A stretch of DNA of 42,547 nt from Prorocentrum cordatum (GCA_963575745.1 CAUYUJ010008059.1:1-42547); one strand, 5' to 3'; numbered from the stretch's first letter, positions 20,187 through 28,526 are shown. Notes: a model not told the origin generated them from the letters alone. Translations and numbers: made by a program.

Positions 20187-20284
20187 ACGGCAGCCTGACG
20201 GGGCCCGACGGCAGCCCGACGGAGCCCGACGGCAGCCCGACGGAGCCCGACGACCCCCACAGCAGCCCGACGGAGCCCGACGGC
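20187..20284 (-). repeat. 21-bp GC repeats in the LINE 5' region
   Basis: About four units of CCCGACGGCAGCCCGACGGA(G) on plus, within the first ~130 bp of the element. Tandem repeats at the 5' end are common in LINE promoters/5' UTRs. Here a promoter role is inference. Confidence 0.7.
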
Positions 20285-20320
20285 CACACACAAGTGACCT
20301 AGCCAAATGGCCTGGGCCGG

Positions 20321-20340
20321 GTCAACCAGGTTACCGCCGG
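20321..20340 (+). repeat. hairpin repeat H, right half, split by the LINE
   Basis: GTCAACCAGGTTACCGCCGG, followed by GACCCTCGTAGAGCT, the normal right flank of H copies. It completes the half at 14516-14540. Confidence 0.9.
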
Positions 20341-20644
20341 GACCCTCGTAGAGCTGTTAAAATGCGAACAAGTGCTCAGATGACGAAAAGAGAGCTTCTT
20401 CGATTATCAGCTTGAAAACTTGCAGAATTTAGATTTTGGGGTTATGCGAAGTCGCTTACTCCACGTCTTTTAAAGGTAATATTGTAGCTACAGGTCTGAG
20501 AATTTACAAGCACGCGGCAGACCCCACTACACATGTGATAAAATTATTAGTTTTCAAAACGAATAGTCGGATCTCTCACAATCTTCACTAAACGGACCCC
20601 ATGTCATCACATTGTCCGCCCGGGCCGGGTGGGCCAACTCGGAG
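20341..20644 (+). repeat. module D (~300 bp) between two H copies
   Basis: Starts with the CCTCGTAGAGCT flank, passes GGTAATATTGTAGCTACAGG, GGCAGACCCCACTACA and TTTTCAAAACGAATAG, and ends CATCACATTGTCCGCC before the next H. Better-preserved D copies are at 24716-24906, 25401-25559 and 40597-40890. Confidence 0.75.
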
Positions 20645-20668
20645 CCGGCGGTAAACCGTCAACCAGGT
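20645..20668 (+). repeat. hairpin repeat H, left half, split by the short insertion
   Basis: CCGGCGGTAAACCGTCAACC and AGGT. The right half is at 21245-21260 (AACCAGGTTACCGCAG). They share AACCAGGT. Confidence 0.82.
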
Positions 20669-21244
20669 ATTCGCGGTTTGCGGTCTCGCTAATCAGACCC
20701 TCATGGGGCAGCGAGCGGGCTCACAACAAGCCAAGAAAAACTGCGACACTCGTTGAGCTGTACAAGAGTACAAAACAAGGACGCGGGCAAGGACCTTTTT
20801 TGAGGCATCAAGTATGACACGTGCCGAGCCAGTGTGGCTTAGGCATGTCGAAATCGAACACCTGCGGCCCCACTAACAGGGGCCACGTCACGCAGTCACG
20901 CAACGTCAAGCACTCCGAAACAGCCCGAAAAGTGAGCAGTAGTACCGATCACCACATGCATGAATTGAGCAGAATACAAGCACACGATGCATGCAGGCCC
21001 TCATGGGGCAGCGAGCAGGCTCCAATGAGCCAAGAAAAAAAACGACGATCTCATAGAAGCGACCTGCTGTGAGGCAACTACACACACGAGCATACATCGA
21101 CCACAGAGCACGCGACACTTCCCCTCCACAAGAGTTCCAATGTCGAAGGTTAAAACCGGTAACACGTGGCAAATACAACCGAACACACTATATACACGTA
21201 CAAAACTGAGCAGAGTACAACACATCATGAGGCCACACCATCGA
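20669..21244 (-). mobile_element. short (~0.58 kb) noncoding insertion in hairpin H
   Basis: It sits between H halves that share the 8-mer AACCAGGT (20661-20668 and 21245-21252). On minus, the 3' end reads GAGACCGCAAACCGCGAATA, which resembles the GACCGCAAAAA tail of the LINE. There is an internal ~300-bp direct repeat: CCCTCATGGGGCAGCGAGC at about 20698 and 20999, each followed by CAAGCC/GAGCC and AAGAAAAA. No coding frame is credible. It may be a nonautonomous (SINE-like) partner or a 5'-truncated copy. Confidence 0.7.
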
Positions 21245-21565
21245 AACCAGGTTACCGCAGGGACCCTCGTAGAGCTTGAAACGCGACGTATTGATCTGCT
21301 TATTCGAAAAATATGTTAATAGCCACCGGAGAACTCGACCCGAAATAATGCTCAGAATACCACGAGCAACTTGCTTGAATAGCAGCTTCAGCTCGAAAGT
21401 TTACTTACTCTTATATCAGTTGGTCAAGCCAAATGTTTGAATGGAAATACTACAGAAACGAACCTCAGAATTCGACAGGAACCTACTACAGGTTCAGGAA
21501 AAACTGGAGCTGCGTACCTTGCTTCCGACTTGAGTTAAGTTCACGAAACCAGGATGATCTGGAAA
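21245..21565 (+). repeat. H right half followed by a diverged D-like stretch
   Basis: AACCAGGTTACCGCAGGGAC then CCTCGTAGAGCT. The following ~290 bp resemble D only weakly (TACTACAGGTTC). No gene seen. Confidence 0.55.
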
Positions 21566-21656
21566 CATGGTCGACCCACGAACCCGGAAAAGGAATATAG
21601 AGATGTAACGCATGGCAACGTTTTCAAAGACACCTGATTGGGTGACGGGTAAGTGC
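21566..21656. repeat. recurrent ~89-bp block, copy 5
   Basis: CATGGTCGACCCACGAACCC to GGTGACGGGTAAGTGC, again leading into the composite GC module although surrounded by the right-hand repeat families. Confidence 0.88.
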
Positions 21657-22270
21657 AATGCTGATTGTATCCATCTTGATGCACCGTGCCGAGTTGCCTG
21701 GACATATAGTAGCTGCCCCAGAGCTAATTGACAGGGGGACATGCCAGGAGGACGGGCCGCGAAACGCCCCAAGGGACGCGCCGGGCGACCAAGGGGCGTG
21801 CCACGGGGTCGCACCGTAGGACGTGCCAAGGGGACGCGCTACGGAACGCGCCAATGGATGTGCCACGGAATGTGCCAGGGGACGCGCCACGCGACGTGCC
21901 AGGGGGACTCGCCAAGGGACGCCCCACCGAACGTGCCAAGGAACGTGCAGAGTTGCAATGCTGATTGTATCGATATTGATGTACCGTGCCGAAGACTGTG
22001 CTGTGCTGCACCGTGCTGAATTGCGATGTGCCATGCCGAGGTTTTGCCCGATCGAGTCCTCCTTTGCATCCAAGTCCTGACCGAACTGATCTGGACCTTA
22101 AGCTCGAGCTGCCTGAACACATAGTATATGCCGCAGAGCTAATTGACAGGGGGACATGCCAGGAGGACGCGCCGCGGAACGTCTCAAGGGACGCGCCAGG
22201 CAGAATGCCAGGGGACGTGCCATGGGGACGCACCGCGGGACGTGCCAAGGGGGCGCGCTACGGAAAGCGC
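21657..22270. repeat. two composite GC-repeat units
   Basis: A truncated module (to about 21735), 12-bp repeats (about 21735-21955), a full module (about 21957-22165) and 12-bp repeats (about 22165-22270). This is the only copy of the left-hand family to the right of the LINE. Confidence 0.87.
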
Positions 22271-22600
22271 TGGAGACAAGCGTTTCGCTCGAGACATCCT
22301 GTCAAAATCCTCATTCTAGACATCCGCCAGAGCGACCTGGACATGTGACAACAAACGTTTCGCTCAACAATTCCTCAACACATTATCATGCTAGACATCT
22401 GGTGATTTCCTCCCCCTTGCTGTGCCAAACAGCTATGTGGCTCATCTGCAGCTCGAGGTATCTCAAGAAACTTACAATTATCTCTCTAAAAATTGAGCAG
22501 AGTACGAATAGTTTTTCGGACGCAGATCTTGTAGCAGACCGAGTTCGGGTGTCTAGATACTCTAGACTAACGTTTCTGCTAATTTGATTTTGACTGGGCG
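22271..22600. other. chimeric junction: GAGACATCC motif, 64-bp-like unit, diverged satellite B
   Basis: AAGCGTTTCGCTCGAGACAT (about 22279), CTAGACATCCGCCAGAGCGA (as at 388 after another 12-bp block), a second CTAGACATC (about 22391), then satellite-B landmarks (GAGCAGAGTACGAATAG, GTAGCAGACCGAGTT). No gene. Confidence 0.65.
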
Positions 22601-22634
22601 CCGGCGGTAAACCGTCAACCTTTCTTACCGCCGG
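22601..22634 (+). repeat. hairpin repeat H, type II
   Basis: Arms CCGGCGGTAA and TTACCGCCGG are perfectly complementary. The loop ends CAACCTTTC instead of CAACCAGG. Confidence 0.9.
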
Positions 22635-23761
22635 GAGACTCGTAGAGCTTCCTTTTTCATATATTATGTCCAAAGAAGTAGCAGGAGGCGAATATTTTTC
22701 AGTCCGAGCGCTGATATCAGACTGATCTCAGGTGTAGATACTATTGCCGCTGATAATTCCTTCCCATTGTTGTGCTGAACAGATCCAGCCAAGCTGCGCC
22801 TCATGATTTCCATCCCATTTATGCGCCAAAGAGCTCTCAAGTTAGGTAAAGAAATTCACCGTCATTTCGAAGAAAAACCGGTCCATACGAATAGTTGTGC
22901 GATCTAGCTCGAGTCGCAGACTGATTTAAGAGCTCTGGATGGTTCAGACGAACGCGCCTGTGATTCTGAATCGATTATGCGTGCGCACAAGCTCTGTAGC
23001 TATGCTAAAACTCGAGTTAAATACAGAACACAGACAGCGCCTGTTTATAGAAATGGAAGAATACAAATGGTTTCGCGGACCTGGCTCGAGTAGCAGACCT
23101 AGTTCAGACCTCTCGATGCAACATACAAGCGCGCCTGATGATTCTGGATCGGTTTCTGTGATTACCAGCTCTGAAGCGTTTCTGCAGCCCGAGTTAAGTA
23201 CTGAAAACCGACAGCACCTATGAAGATGACTCGAAGGATACGAATAGTTTCGTGGACCTAGCTCGAGTAGCAAACCGAGTTCAGACCTCTGGATGTAACT
23301 GACGAACGCGCCTGATCATTCTGAATTGGTTATGTATGCGTATCAGCTCTGCACCTCCTCTACAGCTCGAATCAAACACCGGAAATCGACAGTATCCGCC
23401 AACAAAATTCGTAGAATACGAATAGTTTCGCGACCTAGCGCAAGTAGTAGACCGAGTTCAGACCACTGGATGCTCGAGAAAGACGCGCCTGATATTATAC
23501 ATCGTTTTCTGTGAACACCAGCTCTGTAGCTCTCCTACAGCCCGAAGCTAAGTACAGAAAACCGACACCACCTGTCAAGATGACTTGAATAATCGAATAG
23601 TTTTGCGGACCTAGCTCGAGTAGCAGACCGAGTTCAGACCTCTAGATTCAACTTACGAACGCGCCAGATGAGTCTCAATCGGTTTCTGTAAGTATCAGCT
23701 CTGTAGCTGCTCTAAAGCTCGAGTTAAGCAGAAAAAATCGTCAACGCGTGTCAAGATGACT
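22635..23761 (+). repeat. satellite B array (~177-bp units, about 6)
   Basis: 22635-22930 holds a diverged unit. Five clearer units follow, marked by the CGCGCCTGATGATTCTG landmark near 22951, 23132, 23307, 23484 and 23660 (spacing 175-181 bp). Unit landmarks: CTCGAGTAGCAGACCGAGTT, CAGACCTCTGGATG, GCGCCTGATGATTCTGAAT, CAGCTCTGTAGCT, CTCGAGTTAAGTACAGAAAA and AAGATGACTCGAA. Lengths vary by single bases, so no frame persists. Confidence 0.88.
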
Positions 23762-23987
23762 CGAAACGGCCGATCCCGCCGCAACGCTTTTTGGCAGTAA
23801 ACGGTACCCGATCGAGCTGAGATCAAGATGCCAAGAGGGAATGAGATCGACTATGGTCAGAAAAAATACTAGAGCTCAAACGAATTGTTAAATTTTGAGA
23901 ACAAAATTTTCAACCGACCCAAAGTCAGCAAAAAGTCCGTCGAGATTTTTCTTGCTCACGAGCTCTCCAACGCCCCGGAACTGGGAG
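23762..23987 (+). repeat. module C (~225 bp), copy 1
   Basis: Starts CGAAACGGCCGATCCCGCC, continues GGTACCCGATCGAGCTGAGA, GAGAACAAAATTTTCAACCG, GTCCGTCGAGATTTTTCTTG and CGCCCCGGAACTGGGAG, then H. Other copies: 27885-28115, 28986-29118 (inverse, partial), 30831-31056, 31768-31975 (inverse), 37825-37976 and 40365-40563. It nearly always sits between satellite B and H. Confidence 0.85.
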
Positions 23988-24020
23988 CCGGCGGTAAACC
24001 GTCAACCAGGTTACCGCCGG
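23988..24020 (+). repeat. hairpin repeat H, type I (reference copy)
   Basis: Left arm CCGGCGGTAA(ACC), loop core GTCAACCA, right arm (GG)TTACCGCCGG: a 10-bp perfect stem, 12 bp if one A is bulged. It is flanked by CTGGGAG on the left and GCACCTCGTAGAGCTC on the right. About 26 loci exist in the window, in both orientations. It contains the insertion point used by the LINE and other elements: on the minus strand, after GGCGGTAA and before CCTGGTTGACGG. Confidence 0.93.
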
Positions 24021-24228
24021 GCACCTCGTAGAGCTCTTTTCTTGCACGAAGGAAGCTTCTGAAGCGAGAGCCAGAAAACTCGAATAATCACGATTTTTCG
24101 GTTTTCATCAAATCAGTTCCTCCAAGTGTGATAATAATACTGCACCTACGGATCTGAGAATTCGACTGACAGACGCGGCATAACCCACTCTCCACCCTCT
24201 CTCGCTGCCTGCTCACCGAAGATGGGAT
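24021..24228 (+). repeat. module D between H copies
   Basis: CACCTCGTAGAGCTCTTTTC, AATCACGATTTTTCGG, TCAGTTCCTCCAAGTG, ATAATAATACTGCACCTACG and GACGCGGCATAACCCAC. It ends early, joining GATGGGAT of the next H. Confidence 0.8.
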
Positions 24229-24261
24229 CCGGCGGTACACCATCAACCAGGTAACCGCCGG
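24229..24261 (+). repeat. hairpin repeat H, type I, imperfect
   Basis: Left arm CCGGCGGTAC, loop ACCATCAACCAGG, right arm TAACCGCCGG. The inner stem is mismatched. Confidence 0.85.
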
Positions 24262-24906
24262 GAGCCTCGTAGAGCTCTGTTCTCGCGCGGCGCTGCTCGG
24301 AGCACACGGAAAAAGCTTTCTCAAGCGTGCAGAAAAATGCTCGAACAATACTTTTTTTTTCATTCTGCATCTTCGCTTCGTGGAGCTAGCTCGCCAGACC
24401 GAGTTCAGATTTCGATATGAGAAAAGAAAGCGCCGGGTGATACTGGATCGTTGTATATGCGTACCAGCTCTGTAGCGATTCTAAATCTTCAATTATGCAA
24501 CACGAACAACAGCTGTCAAGATCACTCGTACAATGGAAATAGTCTTGCAGCTCTAGCTCGGGTAGCAGACCGAGTTCAGACCTCTGGATGGAACAGACGA
24601 ACGCTCCTGATGATTCCGAATTGGTTTCTATAAGCAGCAGCTCTGTAGCTGTCCTAAATCTCGAATTAAGTACAGGAAACCGTCAACGCGTCAAGATGAC
24701 TCGAAACGGCCGACGGTTCCAGCAAGTCTTTTGATAGTAATATGGCAGCTACGGACCTGCAAATTTGACTGGCAGACGCGGCATAACCCATTACAGGTGG
24801 GAAAAATACCGGTTCTCAAAACGAATTTTCAAGTTTTGCACAAAGATAGAAAAACTGACCCCAAGTCGCCACATTGTCTCTTCAGGTCGGGTCGTCCAAC
24901 TTGGAT
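24262..24906 (+). repeat. short D start, two satellite B units, D end
   Basis: 24262-24395: CGCGCGGCGCTGCTCGGAGC flank and an A/T-rich stretch. 24396-24715: B units (CAGACCGAGTTCAGA, AGCTCTGTAGC). 24716-24906: a D 3' part with TAATATGGCAGCTACGGACC, GACGCGGCATAACCCATTAC and CGCCACATTGTCTCTTC. Confidence 0.8.
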
Positions 24907-24939
24907 CCGGCGGTAAACCGTCAACCAGGTAACCGCCGG
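24907..24939 (+). repeat. hairpin repeat H, type I
   Basis: CCGGCGGTAAACCGTCAACC with AGGTAACCGCCGG, one arm position off perfect. Confidence 0.9.
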
Positions 24940-25559
24940 GGCCTCGTAGAGCTCTGTTCTCGCGCGGCGCTGCTCCGAGCACACGAAAAAAGCTTTCTCG
25001 AGCGTGAAGAAAGAAGCTCGGAAAATATGTTTCTTTCATTTCCCATCTTTCCGTGGTCCTAGCTCGAGCGCCAGACCGAGTTCTGACTCTCGATGCGATA
25101 CAAGAACGCGCCGGGTGATACTGGATCAGTTAATATGCGCACCAGCTCTGTAGCTCTTCTAAAAATTCAGTTAAGGGACACCGACAGCACTCGTCAAAAT
25201 GACTGATATGATACGATTGACTTGGCGGATCTAGCTCGAGTAGCAGACTGAATTCAGATCTCTCGATGGACCAGACGAACGCGCCAGACGATTCTGAATC
25301 GGTTTCTGTAAGTATCAGCTCTGTAGCTATCCTAAATCTCGAGTTAAGTAAAGAAAATCGTGAACGCGCGTCAAGATGACTCGAAACGGCCGAAGGTTCC
25401 CCCAACGGCTACGGACCTGAGAATTTAACTGGCAGACGCGGCATAACCCGCTACAGGTGGGAAAAATACCTGTTCTTAAAACGAACTTTCAAATTTCACA
25501 CAAAGATAGCAAAAAACGACCCCAAGTCGTCACATTGTCTCTTAAGCTCGGGTCGACCA
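24940..25559 (+). repeat. D start, satellite B (2 units), D end
   Basis: Same order as 24262-24906, so H + D + B + D looks like a duplicated higher-order unit of about 650-680 bp. It ends CACATTGTCTCTTAAGCTCG. Confidence 0.8.
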
Positions 25560-25681
25560 ACTAGCTCCACCCTGCGCCCGAATTCCTCTTAGCTCATCTT
25601 GCCGAAGAGCTCTACGAGGTACTAGCTCTACCCTGCGCCCGAATTCCTCTTAGCTCATCTTGCCGAAGAGCTCTACGAGGT
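25560..25681 (+). repeat. 61-bp tandem duplication
   Basis: ACTAGCTCCACCCTGCGCCC, GAATTCCTCTTAGCTCATCT, TGCCGAAGAGCTCTACGAGG and T, repeated exactly once more with one change (CTCCACC to CTCTACC). Related single copies in either orientation lie at 26251-26372, 27380-27470, 28598-28672, 33283-33350, 33403-33470, 34606-34672, 38300-38370 and 38432-38510. It can occupy the place of H next to CTCGTAGAGCTC. Confidence 0.93.
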
Positions 25682-25870
25682 AAGCTTATCAGATTACGCA
25701 GGCAAACGCATTTTTTAATGTTGATACAAAGTCGGTTCCTCCAAGTGTTTTGATAGTAATACTGCGCCTAGAGCCATAAAAATTTAACCAGCAAATGCGC
25801 CATAGCAAACTACAGGGAATGAAAATCTCACTTCTGAAAAACGAACTTCAAAATTTGGCACACAGTGAAA
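25682..25870 (+). repeat. module D, left arm of a large inverted repeat
   Basis: TCGGTTCCTCCAAGTGTTTT, GATAGTAATACTGCGCC, TAGAGCCATAAAAATTTAAC and GGGAATGAAAATCTCACTTC. The inverse match is at about 26400-26600. Confidence 0.85.
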
Positions 25871-26180
25871 ACTTGGTAGCGTCCAAAACCCGGAGAGCAA
25901 AGAGAACACACGCCGGAAAGCTTTCCTGGCGAGCCCTCCGACGCTCTCGCGAAGCGCTTCTGGGGCTCTGGGAGGCCCCCCTGCAGCGCCTCTGAAGCGC
26001 TGCCTGGAACGCTTCCACGCGTGCCTGCACGCGTGCAGGCACGCGTGGAAGCTTGCCGGAAGCTCTCCCTCTCCCGGACCCGCTGCCGGGTCGGGCGAGG
26101 CGCTGCGGGGATCGTGGAGCGGCGACGACGGGCTGCTGGCGGGCACCACCACCGTCCGACTTCTATTCTAAAACCCTATA
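25871..26180. other. GC-rich island with a 42-bp perfect palindrome
   Basis: GC-rich sequence unlike its A/T-richer surroundings, between the arms of an inverted repeat. A minus-strand frame (26152-25784) reads through it, but the residues are those forced by the palindrome (HACLHACRHAW), so I do not call a gene. It is probably an insertion or capture event at the palindrome's centre. Confidence 0.7.
26011..26052. repeat. perfect 42-bp palindrome
   Basis: Left arm GCTTCCACGCGTGCCTGCAC G (26011-26031) is exactly the reverse complement of 26032-26052, with no spacer. It could extrude as a cruciform. Confidence 0.97.
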
Positions 26181-26372
26181 CCTCTCAGAGAGCTATCCGG
26201 GAAAAAACCGACCCCAGGTTGCCACATTGTCTCTTTTAGTCGGGCTGGCCAACTAGCTCCACCCTGCGCCCGAATACCTCGTAGAGCTCTTCGGCGAAGA
26301 GCTAAGCGGAATACCTCGTAGAGCTCTTCGGCAAGGAGCTTTCGGGCGCAGAGTGGAGCTAGTTGGCCGACA
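26181..26372. repeat. D remnant and inverted pair of 61-bp-family units
   Basis: AACTAGCTCCACCCTGCGCC at 26250 faces its inverse GGGCGCAGAGTGGAGCTAGT at about 26349, with two CCTCGTAGAGCTCTTCGGC copies (about 26277 and 26312) between. The axis marks where D and H orientation flips from plus to minus. Confidence 0.85.
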
Positions 26373-26821
26373 AGACCTTAAGAGACAATGTGGTAGCTTT
26401 GGGTCGGTTTTGTAATCTTTGTGCAAAATGTTTAAATTCATTTTGAGAAGTGAGATTTTCATTCCCTGTAGTAAGCTATGGCGCAGCTGCTGGTAAATTT
26501 TTCATGGCTCTAGGGGCAGTATTACTATCAAAACACTTGGAGGAACCGACTTCCTATCGACCGCCAAAAAATGCGTTCTTCTGAGTCATGATAAGCTTTT
26601 GCAGTGAGCAGGCAGGAAGGAAGGGAGGGGAGTGGGTTATGCCGCGTGTATCAGTCGAATTATCAGGCTCGTAGGTGCAATGTTACTATCCAATCGCTTG
26701 GAGAAACCGACTTTAAATGAAAACCAAAAAATCGTGATTGCTCGAGTTTTTCGGCTCTTGCTTCAGAAGCTTCTCTCATCTGTTCCGAAAAGCTGTGCAA
26801 GAAGAGAGCTCTACGAGGTGC
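26373..26821 (-). repeat. module D, inverse orientation
   Basis: Reverse of the D landmarks: GACAATGTGGTAG, TGGCTCTAGGGGCAGTATTA, AAACACTTGGAGGAACCGAC, then AAAATCGTGATTGCTCGAG to GAGAGCTCTACGAGGTG. Confidence 0.82.
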
Positions 26822-26854
26822 CCGGCGGTAACTTGGTTGACGGTTTACCGCCGG
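26822..26854 (-). repeat. hairpin repeat H, type I
   Basis: CCGGCGGTAACTTGGTTGAC with GGTTTACCGCCGG. Both arms perfect. Confidence 0.92.
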
Positions 26855-27346
26855 TTCCCATTCGGGCGCATGGTGGAACTAGTTGGCCGGCCCGACCAAA
26901 AGAGACAATGTGGTAACCTGGGGTCGGTGTTTTTTTCACTTTATGCAAAAGTTTGAAGTTCGTTTCGAGAAGTGAGATTTTCATTCCCTGTAGTAAGCCT
27001 ATGGCGCATCTGCTGGTAAATTTTTAATGGCTCTAGGGGCAGTACTATTATCAAAACACTTGAAGGAAACGACTTTGTATCGACACCAAAAAATGTGTTT
27101 TCCTGAGTCATCTGATAAGCTTTTCCGGTGAGCAGGCAGGGAGGGAGGGAAGGGAGTGGGTTATGCCGCGTCTGTCAGTCAAATTCTCAGGTCCATAGGT
27201 GCAGTATTACTATGAAAACATTTGGAGGAACCGACTTTGGATGAAAACCGAAAAATCGCGATTTTTGGAGTATTTCGGCTCTCGCTTGAGCAGCTTCCTC
27301 ATGTGTTCCGACGAGCGCTGTGCAAGAAAAGAGCTCTACGAGGTGC
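26855..27346 (-). repeat. module D, inverse, tandem with the previous one
   Basis: Repeats 26373-26821 closely (for example AGTGAGATTTTCATTCCCTG at about 26442 and 26969), giving an H-D period of about 525 bp. Confidence 0.83.
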
Positions 27347-27379
27347 CCGGCGGTAACCTGGTTGACGGTTTACCGTCGG
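27347..27379 (-). repeat. hairpin repeat H, type I, one mismatch
   Basis: CCGGCGGTAACCTGGTTGAC with GGTTTACCGTCGG. Confidence 0.9.
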
Positions 27380-27884
27380 TTCCCAGTTCCTCTTAGCTCT
27401 TTGCCGAAGAGCTCTACGAGGTATTACTCTTAAGCTTCCAGCAACCAGCTAAGGGAAGCTCTACGAGTTACTGCGGTGGTAAACAGCTCTGTAGCTCATC
27501 TCAAGCTCCACTTCAATCAAGAAACACTCACCACCTCTAAAAGAATATCAGGGTACCAGTAGTTTTTCGGACCCAGCTCAGCTGACCGAGTTCTGGCATC
27601 AAGATACGTTGAACCAGCGCGACCGATGATGGTCTTTCGATTGCTGTGCCGAGCAGCTCTGTAGCTGATCTGCCGCTCGAGTTACATGAAGAAACTCATC
27701 AGCACCCCAAAAAAGAGTACGAGTAGTTTCGCGGACCCTGCTCAGGTAGCAGACCGAGTTTAGACATCTAGCTACTTGATACTACGCGCCTGATGATTCT
27801 AAATGGATTAGGTGTGCCTGCCAGCTCTGTAGCTCATCTCCAGCTTGAGTTAAGTTCAGAAAACCGACAGCTCCTGCCAAGATG
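27380..27884 (+). repeat. 61-bp-family fragment, then diverged satellite B (2-3 units)
   Basis: TTGCCGAAGAGCTCTACGAG (about 27402), then B landmarks CAGCTCTGTAGCTCATCTC, GTAGCAGACCGAGTTTAGAC and CGCGCCTGATGATTCTAAAT. Confidence 0.75.
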
Positions 27885-28115
27885 ACACTGAACAACCAAT
27901 CCCGCTGGGATGCTTTTTTGGCAGTAACAAGTACCCCGATCGATCTGAGATTGAGATGGCGAGTGGGAATAAGACCGAAGATAGGGGGAAAAATACGAGA
28001 GCTCGAACGAACTGTGAAATTCCGAAAAATCGAATTTAAACCGAGCAAAATTATGTAAAACTTCCGTCGGGATTTCTTTGACAACTAGCCCCCCAGCGCG
28101 CCGGATTACTGGGAT
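27885..28115 (+). repeat. module C, copy 2
   Basis: ACAACCAATCCCGCTGGGAT, GTACCCCGATCGATCTGAGA and GTCGGGATTTCTTTGACAAC before H. Confidence 0.82.
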
Positions 28116-28148
28116 CCGGCGGTAAACCGTCAACCAGGCAACCGCCGG
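28116..28148 (+). repeat. hairpin repeat H, type I
   Basis: CCGGCGGTAAACCGTCAACC with AGGCAACCGCCGG. Confidence 0.9.
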
Positions 28149-28493
28149 GAGCCTCGTAGAGCTCTGTTCTCGCGCGGCGCTGCTCGGAGCACACGAAAAA
28201 AACTTTCTGCAGCGTGAAGAAAAAAGGTCGAAAAATATGTGTTTCATTATACATCTTCGCTTCGTGGATCTAGCTCGAGTGCCAGACCGAGTTCGTACGT
28301 CTCGATGCGAGAAAAGAACGCGCCGGGGGGGGTCGTTTTATATGCGTACCAGCTCTGACTATCAAAACACTTGGCGAAACCAACTTCATGTCGACATGAA
28401 AAAAATAAATGTTCAATTGTTTGAGAAATGCTCCAGAAGCTCTCTCCTCCGACTCTAAGCACTTTCACGCGTCGAAGGAGCTCTACGAGGTTC
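28149..28493. repeat. D start, part of satellite B, then D in inverse orientation
   Basis: 28149-28360 repeats the GAGCTCTGTTCTCGCGCGGC to CCAGCTCTG order of 24262 onward. At about 28358 it joins an inverse D (ACTATCAAAACACTTGGCGA), a strand-switch junction. Confidence 0.75.
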
Positions 28494-28526
28494 CCAGTGG
28501 TGACCAGGTTGACGGTTCACCGCCGG
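28494..28526 (-). repeat. hairpin repeat H, type III, one arm decayed
   Basis: CCAGTGGTGACCAGGTTGAC with GGTTCACCGCCGG. Confidence 0.88.

Larger units (their letters stand above)
14541..20320 (-). mobile_element. full-length but decayed LINE (non-LTR retrotransposon), ~5.8 kb, inserted in hairpin repeat H
   Basis: Reading on the minus strand, it has a 5' end with 21-bp GC repeats, an ORF1 domain, an APE-type endonuclease, a reverse transcriptase, a C-terminal RNase H, a ~200-bp 3' UTR and an A-rich tail (CCGCGAAGACCGCAAAAA). It is flanked by an exact 12-bp direct repeat, GTCAACCAGGTT, which with the outer sequence rebuilds the intact hairpin seen elsewhere in the window. That makes both ends of the element certain. 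Several frameshifts and at least two in-frame TGA codons show this copy is dead. The family is LINE-like by domain order; a clade cannot be assigned by eye. Confidence 0.92.

Noticed and set aside
22931-23761. CTGATGA in satellite B as a possible hammerhead ribozyme core
   Set aside because: The second core element (GAAA) at a proper distance and the closing stems could not be found in the units read.
25784-26152. 122-codon minus frame over the GC island
   Set aside because: The frame reads through the perfect palindrome and into module D at its 3' side, so its residues follow from DNA symmetry and repeats.
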